64,000 nt of DNA from JAGLTZ01 sp964637695 (GCA_964637695.1 CAZWVF010000005.1:1-64000); one strand, 5' to 3'; shown: positions 8,124-16,120, counted from the first letter of the stretch. The notes: a model not told the origin generated them from the letters alone. A program made the numbers and translations.

Positions 8124-9557
8124 TTATTCTCCCCCTCTTTCCCTTCGGGGGTAAACGTTCCAAGCGGAGAACGCGAATCCAATCACCCAGACCACCCACA
8201 ACACCCTGTAACCGTAAATTACATACCATGAAGGACGTTTCGTCAACCGAATCGTTTCCGTTACGCTCTGCCGTCCGGTATCTGCCCACTCGAGGACCCT
8301 GCCAAAAGGATCGAGTATGCCGGTAGGCCCGGTGTTGGATGCTATCGCCAGGTAGCATCCCGCTTCCGCGGCCCGCAGTTGCGCCAGTCCTCTCAAAAAC
8401 CTCTTTGTGGAGGTTCTGTCGAATCCCTGCTGGTTGGTCATCATTATCAGCAGATCGTTATCGGCGGCCAGTTTCCGGACCAGACCGGAATTTGCAAGGT
8501 CGAAACAGAGGAGGATCCCCATCTTAACCGGAGAATCGAATGAGACGGGTCCCGGCCCCGGCACAGTTTCGTGCAGAGTATATGGTACCGGAAACGGAGC
8601 CGGGCGGCCCTTTAGTGAGCCTCCCGGAGAGAACATCCAGGTCATGTTGTAGAATTTATCCTCCTCTCCCTCAACCAGCCCCTCTGCACCTATCAGAAAT
8701 GGAGTGTCCATGGAATCTACAACCGACTGCACCTTCTGGATGATCTCAGGGTAATCATCGAGCGCAACAGGGAGAGCATATTCCGGTGCAACGACGATGC
8801 TGCTTTCATGGGCACGATCGGTGTAGAGCTCCAGATAAGCCGGCAGGATCAGGCTGTCGAGCAGCGCAACCCTCTCTTCCCACGGACGTCCGAAATCACC
8901 CTGCAGAAGAGAGATCGAGATCGGATCATCGTTCAATTCCTCTCTTTCCGGCGCGGCAACAGTGAGAGTAACCAGCAGAAAACCGATCACTACCAGCGAC
9001 CACAATCCCGTTTTTCGAGCCGGAGTAGCCAGGAGGGCCAGTGCCGACCCCGTCGTCAGCATGAGCGCTGACAATCCCCATGCACCGATGAATGATACGA
9101 CCTCTCCCGGCCAGGGGGCCGCCGTCGCCGGTATCAGCCAGAAATCCCCCGGCGGGAAGTTGACGTTGAATAATCTGGACAGGCCGAGCCAGATGATCGC
9201 GGGAGAGATAACCTGTATTATGGGACTTCCTTTTTCGGCCTTCCCCCACGGGATGAGGAGCAGGCCCAGAAGCAGGTAGAACACTGCCCAGAGGATCATG
9301 ACAAATAGAAAGGATTTCGGATCTATATGGAGAAGCGGATAACAGATGAGGATGAGGAGTGAACCACCCCAGAGAGCTGTCGATTGAATGCGTTGCTTCC
9401 ACCCTGCCCCCCAGATACCCCACAAAAGGGGAGTCATGAAGAACCAGATCCACGGTCCGGGAAGGATCATGGAGGGCAGGGCCAGCGCTACTGCCGCGCC
9501 CTGGCCGGCTCTTATACGTGCTCTGGAGCCTGGTACGGTCCAATCGCGCTGTGTCAC
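8124..9557 (-). CDS. Membrane carbon-nitrogen hydrolase, apolipoprotein N-acyltransferase-like
   Basis: Polytopic protein with a carbon-nitrogen hydrolase domain. Roughly six hydrophobic helices cover residues 20-200, the nitrilase-fold domain spans about 212-440, and a last helix lies at 447-465. The triad Glu-Lys-Cys of the superfamily is present: E259 in VVAPEYALP, K316 in GGSLKGRPAPF and C351 in GILLCFDLA. This order matches apolipoprotein N-acyltransferase (Lnt), which N-acylates lipoproteins at the outer face of the inner membrane. Sequence around the motifs differs from classical Lnt, so the true substrate may differ. It starts with GTG, overlaps pqqD by four bases and is coupled to the small peptide gene, so acylation or deamidation of a peptide made by this operon is a reasonable alternative to a housekeeping Lnt role. 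Confidence 0.8.
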   Translation of the reverse strand: MTQRDWTVPGSRARIRAGQGAAVALALPSMILPGPWIWFFMTPLLWGIWGAGWKQRIQSTALWGGSLLILICYPLLHIDPKSFLFVMILWAVFYLLLGLLLIPWGKAEKGSPIIQVISPAIIWLGLSRLFNVNFPPGDFWLIPATAAPWPGEVVSFIGAWGLSALMLTTGSALALLATPARKTGLWSLVVIGFLLVTLTVAAPEREELNDDPISISLLQGDFGRPWEERVALLDSLILPAYLELYTDRAHESSIVVAPEYALPVALDDYPEIIQKVQSVVDSMDTPFLIGAEGLVEGEEDKFYNMTWMFSPGGSLKGRPAPFPVPYTLHETVPGPGPVSFDSPVKMGILLCFDLANSGLVRKLAADNDLLIMMTNQQGFDRTSTKRFLRGLAQLRAAEAGCYLAIASNTGPTGILDPFGRVLEWADTGRQSVTETIRLTKRPSWYVIYGYRVLWVVWVIGFAFSAWNVYPRRERGGE

Positions 9558-9826
9558 TTCTCTACCACCAGATCGAGTTGTCTGAACTGCCTGAGTGCAT
9601 TCTCAACGCCCCTTTCAGCTTCACCACCGTCAATCCCGAAAGCTTCCTGAAGGGCCTCGACCAGGTCTTTCTGTTCGGCTGATGCATGCAGGGCCCTCCA
9701 GACTACTTTTGCACTTGGATTGAGAGTATGGACCATCCCCTTCTCTACATTGAAAAGGGCAAGTTCCGAACCAATGGGGCGCTCGAGCAGATCTGTCCTG
9801 GGCGATGGAAGCTGTTCACTACTCAT
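9554..9826 (-). CDS. PqqD-family peptide-binding protein
   Basis: 90-residue winged-helix-like protein of the PqqD family. In known systems this fold (RRE domain) binds the leader of a precursor peptide and presents it to a modifying enzyme. Recognisable parts are a strand with LFNVEKGMVHTLNPSAKVVW, the family's hallmark hydrophobic-x-N-x-T/S-A-xx-VW segment, and C-terminal helices ending in RQFRQLDLV. The ATG overlaps the methyltransferase stop by four bases (ATGA), and its own stop overlaps the GTG of the hydrolase gene. No radical-SAM enzyme, the usual partner in PQQ-type systems, is encoded nearby, so the partner is probably the kinase-like or methyltransferase gene upstream. That assignment is inference. 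Confidence 0.9.
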   Translation of the reverse strand: MSSEQLPSPRTDLLERPIGSELALFNVEKGMVHTLNPSAKVVWRALHASAEQKDLVEALQEAFGIDGGEAERGVENALRQFRQLDLVVEK

Positions 9827-11013
9827 TCTTTCTTCCCTTCGACAAAATGATCGCCGCCTGCAAGATATCGCTCCCTGATTGAAGAGGCACGACGTCTTGC
9901 CCGTGCCTCATTCACCAGAAGACCTGGAAATTCCTCAAAGGCATCCGCAGCAGCTTCGGTCAGGTTCTTCTCTGTCAGAGCCTTCAGCAGATATGCATCT
10001 ACTTCGGCCCACCTGCTCAGAGGGAGGCGACCCTGCTCGTCCAGTATTCTCCTGCGATCATCGCCAAATGGGAGCCCACCGAATGTATTCCCTTCCCTTG
10101 TCTCTGACAGGTTCCCGTCTGCCCAGATTTTCCAGCTCCACCAGACCATACCGGCTGGATCGGTCCTTGTTTCCACGACAGCTTCCACGACCGTTTCCGG
10201 TCCCACTTCAAGGGGAGCTGCCAGCGGGAAATGGCCCTGCCCCCATGAGGCTTCCTCTTCTCCTGGCGCGTTGCTGTAGTGCACACCCTCCCACAACTCC
10301 ATCTCCATCCAGATGCCGATTCCCCAGATACTCCCCTCCCTCTCCACAATCCATCTGGCATCACTGCTGTAGGATCCCGGCTCGAGGAGTGTCAGATCCC
10401 AGGCAAAGAGGTCTGTCCCATCGGCCAGAGGGCCGCCCGGCGGGATCCCGCATGGATCGGGGGTGTTCACGGCCAGAGACTCGAGTGGTGAGAAGTCGAT
10501 CCCCACAATGTCGCCTGTATCGGAATCCGGCATGCCGGGACGATGCCTCCACCCGGGATCGGCTGAGTCCTGACGCGGTCCTCCCCATGGGCAGGCGCGT
10601 ACGGTTACCTTCGAAGGTATGACCCGACCCCCCTCGCTCAGGATATTCGACCGGCTGTAGAGAAGCAGGTCATGGAGGTGTTCATCGTAGAACCAGGGGG
10701 CAAAATCTTCAGTAATGAGCAGATCTGCTTTCGCGGGAAGATCCACTTCCTCGACGCGCAGCCGGAGGATGGTAATGCGATCTGCAACTCCGTTGACCTC
10801 AAAGACCTTCGCCGCGATCTCGGCGACACGATCCGGCTCGATCGCGTAAACTATTGAAGCACCGGCTCTTGCAGCCATCACCGCATAGGTCCCCACACCA
10901 GTTCCCACATCCACAACCACGTCCCCCCGCCCGACAGCCAGTCGGATCGCACGATCCATGGCATCGAGACGCTCCGGCTGCATGAGAAGGTTGCGGTAGT
11001 AGAGAGATCCCAA
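9823..11013 (-). CDS. PRMT-like SAM-dependent methyltransferase
   Basis: Class I methyltransferase with the arrangement of protein arginine methyltransferases. Motif I is VVVDVGTGVGTYAVMAA (about residues 32-48), an acidic SAM-ribose residue sits in AIEPDR, and a double-acidic loop LLITEDFAPWFYDEHLHDLL occupies the place of the PRMT substrate-gating loop. A beta-barrel-like domain (about 150-300) and a helical tail follow. The only in-frame start after the upstream stop codon TGA (11022-11020) is TTG at 11013, with GGAGGAG ten bases before it. It lies between the HPr-kinase-like gene and pqqD and overlaps pqqD by four bases. Methylation of the small peptide or of a protein partner is inferred from context; the true acceptor is unknown. 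Confidence 0.82.
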   Translation of the reverse strand: MGSLYYRNLLMQPERLDAMDRAIRLAVGRGDVVVDVGTGVGTYAVMAARAGASIVYAIEPDRVAEIAAKVFEVNGVADRITILRLRVEEVDLPAKADLLITEDFAPWFYDEHLHDLLLYSRSNILSEGGRVIPSKVTVRACPWGGPRQDSADPGWRHRPGMPDSDTGDIVGIDFSPLESLAVNTPDPCGIPPGGPLADGTDLFAWDLTLLEPGSYSSDARWIVEREGSIWGIGIWMEMELWEGVHYSNAPGEEEASWGQGHFPLAAPLEVGPETVVEAVVETRTDPAGMVWWSWKIWADGNLSETREGNTFGGLPFGDDRRRILDEQGRLPLSRWAEVDAYLLKALTEKNLTEAAADAFEEFPGLLVNEARARRRASSIRERYLAGGDHFVEGKKE

Positions 11014-11034
11014 GGTTACTCATCTCCTCCCGGC

Positions 11035-11877
11035 TCAGATATTCTCAGATCGGATCATCTCTTTCAACAGTTCGATCAGATCTTCTTTGCGGCCGGCTGC
11101 TGAGAAAACAGGGACTTCACCTGCGACTGTACCCATCTGCCTGAAGACTTCGATCCTTTCGTTCCAGTTGAATTGAGTGTGGCGATAGAGTTCAAGCAGG
11201 GCATCTCCCGGGTCGAGTCTTTCGAGACGGCCCTCTTCATCGAAAGGAGGGCGTCTCAATATCACCGATGAGAGAGGTCCAGAATCCATGGCTCCGGAGC
11301 TGAAAAATGCAGGATCGAGATAATTGCGACGCTCGGTCTTTCCCTCCCGATCGACCAGGGCACTGAGGAAAGACGCCCCGCTCAGATCATCATTAAATTG
11401 TACAAGTCCATCATCGGAGAGGGCCATGGCCATCGGAAACGGGATAATGGAACCGTCATCCAGGTCGAGCCAGGTCAGATCATCTCCTCCGAAAAGAGCA
11501 CCCTGCCGGCATGCGGCCAGCACCAGTGAAGATTTGCCGTGCTCGGATAATCCGGGGACCATAAACCGCCACCCTTCCAGTTCAAAGGCACCTGCATGAA
11601 AGGCCATGGTGCCCGGGCTGCTTCTGAAGGCCGCGTCTATGATAGCCCAGTGGAAATCGGCCATGATAAGTTCGGGTTGCGGCCACTCACTCCAAAGCTC
11701 CCCCTCTATATGCAGAGTGCAGTACTTTTCACCTCTTTCAAGTCCGAATTTCACCGAAGGGGAAGGCAGGCAGGTGGAATCGATGTCGAGCATACCCATG
11801 ATACGGGCAGCCATCTCTGCAAGTTCACGATCAGGGCTTTCTAATTCGGCGGACCATCTGCGAGTCCCGAAAAGCAT
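11035..11877 (-). CDS. HPr-kinase/phosphorylase-like P-loop protein
   Basis: 280-residue P-loop ATPase resembling the C-terminal kinase domain of HprK. The Walker A motif is G109-L-S-E-H-G-K-S116, followed by LVLAACRQGA and the acidic pair GDDLTWLD at 131-138, which in HprK takes part in Mg-ATP binding. The region upstream (residues 88-107) has the AFHAGAFELEG strand seen in PqqD-associated HprK-like proteins. It lacks the N-terminal HprK sensor domain and no HPr or PTS gene is nearby, so carbon-catabolite control is unlikely. Stand-alone HprK-like kinases occur in lasso-peptide and other PqqD gene clusters, where they phosphorylate a precursor peptide. The same role here is inference. ATG start at 11877, 13 bases after the thioredoxin-like gene. 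Confidence 0.78.
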   Translation of the reverse strand: MLFGTRRWSAELESPDRELAEMAARIMGMLDIDSTCLPSPSVKFGLERGEKYCTLHIEGELWSEWPQPELIMADFHWAIIDAAFRSSPGTMAFHAGAFELEGWRFMVPGLSEHGKSSLVLAACRQGALFGGDDLTWLDLDDGSIIPFPMAMALSDDGLVQFNDDLSGASFLSALVDREGKTERRNYLDPAFFSSGAMDSGPLSSVILRRPPFDEEGRLERLDPGDALLELYRHTQFNWNERIEVFRQMGTVAGEVPVFSAAGRKEDLIELLKEMIRSENI

Positions 11878-11890
11878 ACTGAGAGCGGCT

Positions 11891-12421
11891 CTAATGGCCC
11901 AGGGAACCCCGCAGGATCGCTACAACGTCTGATGCAGCGTCGATGGAGGGAGTTTCGATGATGCGGCCGATCTCCCTGCCTTTGTGTTCCACTACGAAGG
12001 TCGGAGTAAAATCGATGCCATAGATCCGGGTCAGCCCATCCAGATCTTTCTTCCGGCGATCGAGTCCTATCACCTGAACGGTTATCCGGTCATTATCCGC
12101 CTCATGCAGCGCTTTGAATAATACAGGAACGTGGAGTTGCGCATCGACACACCACGAACCCATAAAGACTTTAATTGTTATCCTTTCACGCAGTTCTTTC
12201 AGATATTCAACGGCATCAGGTTCGGAGCCAACTAATTCGGTTCGGGTCCTGAATATGGCGATATTTTCGATAACATAATCCATCCCCGACTGGCCGTACA
12301 TGATATTACCATCCATATACGCAGCAGTGCCGGGTGCCTCGCGTGAACATGCAGCAGGCAGCAATACCAGCGTAAAGACAAAGATATATCTCTTAAGCAT
12401 AGAGGCCGTTGCCTTATACAT
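11891..12421 (-). CDS. Thioredoxin-fold lipoprotein with a single active-site cysteine
   Basis: Predicted lipoprotein with lipobox LLPAAC (Cys at about residue 25) after a signal segment; the first or second Met (12421 or 12400) could be the start, and the second gives a more typical signal length. The mature part has a thioredoxin fold: IKVFMGSWCVDAQLHVP contains the Trp-Cys of the active site, and DFTPTFVV supplies the cis-Pro. The second Cys of CxxC is replaced (WCVDA), as in the WC-x-DS subgroup found in Bacteroidetes-like genomes, so a dithiol oxidoreductase mechanism is unlikely; a monothiol or binding role is possible. It lies just upstream of the HPr-kinase-like gene and may be part of that operon. 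Confidence 0.78.
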   Translation of the reverse strand: MYKATASMLKRYIFVFTLVLLPAACSREAPGTAAYMDGNIMYGQSGMDYVIENIAIFRTRTELVGSEPDAVEYLKELRERITIKVFMGSWCVDAQLHVPVLFKALHEADNDRITVQVIGLDRRKKDLDGLTRIYGIDFTPTFVVEHKGREIGRIIETPSIDAASDVVAILRGSLGH

Positions 12422-12459
12422 GGCAGTCTTTCGATGGCGGGTGGGCCGGCAGGATAGAT

Positions 12460-12699
12460 CTATGTCTCTAACTGCTCCATTTCTTCGGCTGGCTTGAGAC
12501 CTTTGCGCACGATGTTGGCTGCCTGCGGTCCCTTTGGTCCCTCGGTAATCTCGAATTCAACTTCCTCCCCCTCCCTGAGAGATCTGAAACCTTCGCCTGA
12601 AATCGCTGTGTAGTGTGCAAATACGTCTGGGCCATCTTCCTGGCTGATAAACCCGTAGCCTTTCTGATTATTGAACCACTTCACGGTACCGATAGGCAT
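12460..12699 (-). CDS. Cold-shock-domain protein
   Basis: 79-residue CspA-family single-stranded nucleic-acid-binding protein. RNP1 is KGYGFI and RNP2 is DVFAHY, within a five-stranded OB fold that starts MPIGTVKWFNNQKG. A short Glu-rich tail extends beyond the usual 66-70 residues. Such proteins melt RNA structure in translation and cold adaptation. The upstream leader carries a six-base-pair hairpin (TGCTCG-CAG-CGAGCA, 12757-12771), which may be part of the long 5' leader common to csp genes; regulation is not shown. The next gene starts 38 bases downstream and no clear terminator lies between them. Confidence 0.95.
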   Translation of the reverse strand: MPIGTVKWFNNQKGYGFISQEDGPDVFAHYTAISGEGFRSLREGEEVEFEITEGPKGPQAANIVRKGLKPAEEMEQLET

Positions 12700-12847
12700 C
12701 TGAATTAAACTCCCGCGCCTCGTTTACATGTCGCTCCAGGACCATAAGATCCTGACTGCTCGCAGCGAGCACATCAAACGGTAATGATGACCGAGTTTCG
12801 TGCCGCGCTACAAGCAGTTTTTAAACTTAAATAAACGTCGAGATTCC

Positions 12848-13011
12848 AGTGTCATGTCACGTGACAAATGTCGGAACCGAGAGTGACGTCGCGCCCGGCA
12901 TGCAAGGCGCGGCGACGATGGAATAGCCGTTTGCTATTGCGAGGAGGCGCAACGCAGCCGGTCGGGATGCGGCGCCACTCGAATGCCACAGTTGTTGCGT
13001 GACAGGGCACT
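12848..13011. mobile_element. MITE-like element, family A copy 1
   Basis: 164-bp non-coding element that begins AGTGTCATGTCACGTGACAA and ends in the imperfect inverse TTGTTGCGTGACAGGGCACT. A second copy lies at 19765-19926 with about the same length and a clearly similar interior, and an internally deleted copy at 20967-21001. The interior includes a stem-loop (AATAGC-CGTTT-GCTATT). It encodes no transposase. It is separated by one base from a family B element, giving two elements back to back downstream of rlmB. Intergenic position, terminal inverted repeats and copy number fit a miniature inverted-repeat transposable element or REPIN-like repeat. Confidence 0.85.
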
Positions 13012-13012
13012 A

Positions 13013-13175
13013 AGTGCACAGCTTCGTAATTACGGTCACGTATCGAGAGCGCCGAGGTGTCCGGACAGCAAGGCACGAGGAGGAGGGATAGTGGTGTCTA
13101 TCGCGATGACGAGCAACGCGGCTGTACGGAATGCATCGTCGCTCGAATGCCAGCGTAATTACGAAGCTGTGCACT
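13013..13175. mobile_element. MITE-like element, family B copy 1
   Basis: 163-bp element with perfect 22-bp terminal inverted repeats (13013-13034 and 13154-13175), starting AGTGCACAGCTTCG and containing the palindrome CGTAATTACG. A diverged copy in opposite orientation lies at 21734-21896, also 163 bp, and a repeat-only copy at 16121-16154. The central 110 bp or so resembles the core of the family A element although the ends differ. No coding capacity. It ends three bases from the stop codon of rlmB. Confidence 0.87.
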
Positions 13176-13178
13176 AAG

Positions 13179-13922
13179 TTACCGGGGGGAAATACTCCGC
13201 TGTCTGACAGATTCATACAGCATAATGCCCGCCGCAACCGAGGCATTCAGGCTGGAAGTGCCTCCCTGAAGCGGAATCGAGGCGATAAAATCGCACTTTG
13301 AGCGTACTGCCTGCCTGACACCCTTCTCCTCCCCACCTATGACCAGTACGAGATGACCCCTCATATCGAGATTCCACGGGGATTCGCCCCCATCCGCAGC
13401 GGTTCCGATCACCCAGAAGCCCGATTTCTTCAGGATTTCGAGGGCACGCGGGAGATTGGGCACCCTCGCAAGTGGAACGCGCCAGAGGGCTCCCGCAGCC
13501 GCCTTTTCAGCCGCACTGCCGGGTAGGGCGGAGCGATGCCGCGGTACGATAACGCCGCTGACACCTGTTGCTTCGGCGCTTCTGATAACGGCTCCCAGAT
13601 TGTGAGGATCCTGCACGTGGTCGAGTGCAACCAGTATCGATTCCTTCAAACTCAGAGACTTCCTGATCAGTTCATCGAAGTCTGTGAAATGTGCAGCGGC
13701 AACAGCGGCAACAACACCCTGGTGGGAATCACTGCCCGCAAGACGGTCCAGTGCTTCCCTCGGCTGGAAAAGAAGGGGAACACCGGCACTGCGGGCCAGC
13801 TTGATCAGATCCTCTATTCTGCTGTTCCTCTTTCCTTCGATTACATAAAGCTTGTGAATGCGTTCAGGTTCCTCCTGCAGTGCCGCCTGCAGAGTATTTA
13901 TGCCGTATATCGTTTGTGACAC
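13179..13922 (-). CDS. rlmB: 23S rRNA (guanosine-2'-O-)-methyltransferase, TrmH/SpoU family
   Basis: 247-residue SPOUT methyltransferase that would methylate the 2'-O of G2251 in the peptidyl-transferase loop of 23S rRNA. An N-terminal substrate-binding domain (residues 1-75) is followed by the SpoU domain. Conserved motifs are DHVQDPHNLGAVIRSAEATG (motif 1), VIGGEEKGV (motif 2) and IPLQGGTSSLNASVAAGI (motif 3, trefoil knot). Length is normal. It follows recG after 38 bases and probably forms a two-gene operon with it. The close TrmH and TrmL enzymes are alternatives, but the YGINTLQAAL N-terminus favours RlmB. Confidence 0.92.
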   Translation of the reverse strand: MSQTIYGINTLQAALQEEPERIHKLYVIEGKRNSRIEDLIKLARSAGVPLLFQPREALDRLAGSDSHQGVVAAVAAAHFTDFDELIRKSLSLKESILVALDHVQDPHNLGAVIRSAEATGVSGVIVPRHRSALPGSAAEKAAAGALWRVPLARVPNLPRALEILKKSGFWVIGTAADGGESPWNLDMRGHLVLVIGGEEKGVRQAVRSKCDFIASIPLQGGTSSLNASVAAGIMLYESVRQRSISPR

Positions 13923-13960
13923 TCAGATCCCCTTCAGCAGTTACTCAATTACACTGAATA

Positions 13961-16099
13961 TCAGGCTATATCGGCGAGCGAGATCTTCCTGCCCATTCGT
14001 CTCTGCAGGATTTCCCGCCAGCGGCCGAGGATATCATTGCCGACCGTTGGAGTACCGCTTCCATCGTCGTCATCACCCAGGCCGAGAGCAGCAAATGCAT
14101 CGTTACGGGCCTGGGCAAGCAGTTTCTGGTCTCCGACCAGACTGGCTATCCGCAGGTCGGGCAGACCATGCTGGCGGGTGCCGAAGAACTCGCCCGGGCC
14201 GCGGATTTCCAGATCTGCCTCAGCTATCTGGAATCCGTCGCTGGTTTCGGTCATCACCTGAAGCCTCCTGGCCGCATCTTCAGTGATATCCTCACCTGCC
14301 AGCAGTACACACACCGCTTTCCCACCCCCCCTGCCAACTCGACCTCTAAGCTGGTGGAGCTGAGAAAGCCCGAATCGTTCGGCGTGTTCTACAAGTATCA
14401 TTGCAGCTCCGGCTACATCAACGCCTACTTCTATTACGGTGGTGCTGATCAGCAATGAGATATCTCCGCTGCGGAAGCGGTTCATCACCTCATCTTTCTC
14501 TTCCGACTTCATCCTGCCGTGAATCAGGCCCAGAATGTGATCTTTCAACGGACCCGACTGCAGCGCTTCGAACGATTCCACAGCCGCCCGCAGGTCGGTG
14601 CGCTCGGTTTCTTCGACCAGAGGAAAAACCCAGTATGCCTGCTCTCCCTCCTCCAGCGCCCGCCTCACTCTTTCCACAACCTGATCCCGCCTCTCAAGCG
14701 ATATCCAGTGGGTCTCGACCGTTTCACGACCGGGAGGCATTTCATCGATTATGCTGGTATCCAGGTCGCCGTAGAGGGTCATCGCAAGCGTGCGGGGGAT
14801 AGGAGTGGCCGTCATGACAAGCACGTCAGGTTCGCTGCCTTTCGCCTGAAGAGCACCCCTCTGAAGAACTCCGAAACGGTGCTGTTCATCCACCACAACA
14901 GCTCCCAGAGATATAAAATCCACATCCTTCTGGATCAATGCGTGAGTGCCGATCACAACTGCGGGGGTCCCCGATTTCAATTGGTCCAGAATCTCTCTCC
15001 TCTGGCCGCCGGAGAGCCGGGAGGTTAACAGGTGAACTTCGACATCGAGAGCGGCGAATTCCTGCGACAGTCTGTGGGCATGCTGTTCGGAGAGGATCTC
15101 AGTCGGAGCCATCAAGGCGGCCTGCATCCCGTTTTCGACAGCTGTGAGCATCACACATGCAGCGATAACCGTCTTGCCGCTGCCGACGTCCCCCTGAAGG
15201 AGCCTGTTCATCGGCCTCCGACTTCCCATATCCTCGAATATTTCTGCCAGGACCTTTTGCTGGGCGCCGGTTAGAGTGAATTCGAGCTGCTCGAGATAGG
15301 AACGGACCAGCGGTCCCCACGTCCTGAATGCGTTCCCCTCTCTCAACCGCACGTTACGACTCCGTTCGGCCAGCAGCAACTCCATGAAGAAGAATTCCTC
15401 ATAGGCCAGTCGGCTCCTGGCTCGTTCGGCCATTTCTGTCGTGGAGGGGAAATGGAGTTCTTCCAGTGCCTCGGCCAGGGGCATCAGACCGCGCTGAGAG
15501 CGCTGCTTCTCAGGCAGTGGATCGACGAGTTGATCACACAGGCTATCCAGTGTGTTGTGTACAATGCGCCTCAGACCGCGGCTGGCCAGTCCAACCGCTC
15601 GCAGTTCGGCTGAAAGCGGGTAGATCGGTATCAGCCCACCTGCGTGGACAGCATCTTCCAGAGGATCTTCTCCATCCTCAAAGTCATCGGCGGAACCCGC
15701 AACTTCGAACTCGGGGTGTGCCAGCTGAAGCTTCCCCTTATACGCACTTACCTTGCCTGAGAAGACAACCAGATCGCCTGTCCGCAGCGCTGTCTTTACG
15801 TAGGGAACTCCGCGAAACCAGACACACTCCACGATACCGCTCCCGTCACCCGCCCTGGCGATGAAGCGGGAGCGCCTTCCCCTGGTGGCACCTGCGGCCA
15901 GCACTTCGGCCAGAATTGTAACCTGCATTCCCTCGGCCAGGTCGGATACCGGAGTGCAGTGACGCCTGTCTATATAACGACGAGGAGCGTAGAGGACCAG
16001 GTCCTCCACGCTCTTTATACCGGCGCCCTCGAGCGCCTTCGCACGGGCAGGACCCACACCCCTGACGAACTGGACGGGGGTGGCCAGTGGGTCGCTCAT
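13961..16099 (-). CDS. recG: ATP-dependent DNA helicase RecG
   Basis: 712-residue superfamily 2 translocase that remodels stalled replication forks and branch-migrates Holliday junctions. The N-terminal wedge/OB domain (about residues 55-135) precedes the helicase core. Walker A is GDVGSGKT (303-310), the DExH box is VVDEQHRFG, motif III is VMTATPIPRT, and motif VI in the C-terminal lobe is QLRGRVGRGG. A TRG-like segment closes the core. Near the N-terminus VRGVGPARAKALE is the helix-hairpin-helix element usual in RecG. Normal length for the family. A 34-bp palindromic repeat lies 21 bases upstream of the ATG and may sit in its leader. Confidence 0.96.
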   Translation of the reverse strand: MSDPLATPVQFVRGVGPARAKALEGAGIKSVEDLVLYAPRRYIDRRHCTPVSDLAEGMQVTILAEVLAAGATRGRRSRFIARAGDGSGIVECVWFRGVPYVKTALRTGDLVVFSGKVSAYKGKLQLAHPEFEVAGSADDFEDGEDPLEDAVHAGGLIPIYPLSAELRAVGLASRGLRRIVHNTLDSLCDQLVDPLPEKQRSQRGLMPLAEALEELHFPSTTEMAERARSRLAYEEFFFMELLLAERSRNVRLREGNAFRTWGPLVRSYLEQLEFTLTGAQQKVLAEIFEDMGSRRPMNRLLQGDVGSGKTVIAACVMLTAVENGMQAALMAPTEILSEQHAHRLSQEFAALDVEVHLLTSRLSGGQRREILDQLKSGTPAVVIGTHALIQKDVDFISLGAVVVDEQHRFGVLQRGALQAKGSEPDVLVMTATPIPRTLAMTLYGDLDTSIIDEMPPGRETVETHWISLERRDQVVERVRRALEEGEQAYWVFPLVEETERTDLRAAVESFEALQSGPLKDHILGLIHGRMKSEEKDEVMNRFRSGDISLLISTTVIEVGVDVAGAAMILVEHAERFGLSQLHQLRGRVGRGGGKAVCVLLAGEDITEDAARRLQVMTETSDGFQIAEADLEIRGPGEFFGTRQHGLPDLRIASLVGDQKLLAQARNDAFAALGLGDDDDGSGTPTVGNDILGRWREILQRRMGRKISLADIA

Positions 16100-16120
16100 T
16101 TTCCTGTACGGTTCTTCCTT

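Larger units (their letters stand above)
12700..13178. other. Intergenic region between rlmB and the cold-shock gene, largely filled by two repeat elements
   Basis: This 479-base stretch holds no gene I can support. Positions 12700-12847 are the likely promoter and leader of the cold-shock gene, with an AT-rich block at about 12820-12835 and a small hairpin at 12757-12771. Positions 12848-13175 are two adjacent inverted-repeat elements described separately. Several open frames cross them but are read through repeats and have no ribosome-binding site, so I take them as spurious. Confidence 0.7.

Noticed and set aside
9554..9826. PQQ biosynthesis
   Set aside because: Only a PqqD-like gene is present; pqqA, B, C and E are absent, so cofactor synthesis is not supported.
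11035..11877. A true HPr kinase controlling carbon catabolite repression
   Set aside because: The N-terminal HprK domain and HPr/PTS genes are missing and the context is a PqqD operon.
12848..13175. Integron attC sites or a cassette array
   Set aside because: The elements are not palindromic along their whole length, lack the GTTRRRY/RYYYAAC core pairs, and do not separate small cassette genes; no integrase is present.
12852..13246. Small open frames across the repeat elements (reading for example VPCHATTVAFE)
   Set aside because: They are translations of the inverted-repeat elements in several frames, recur at each copy, and have no ribosome-binding site or family similarity.
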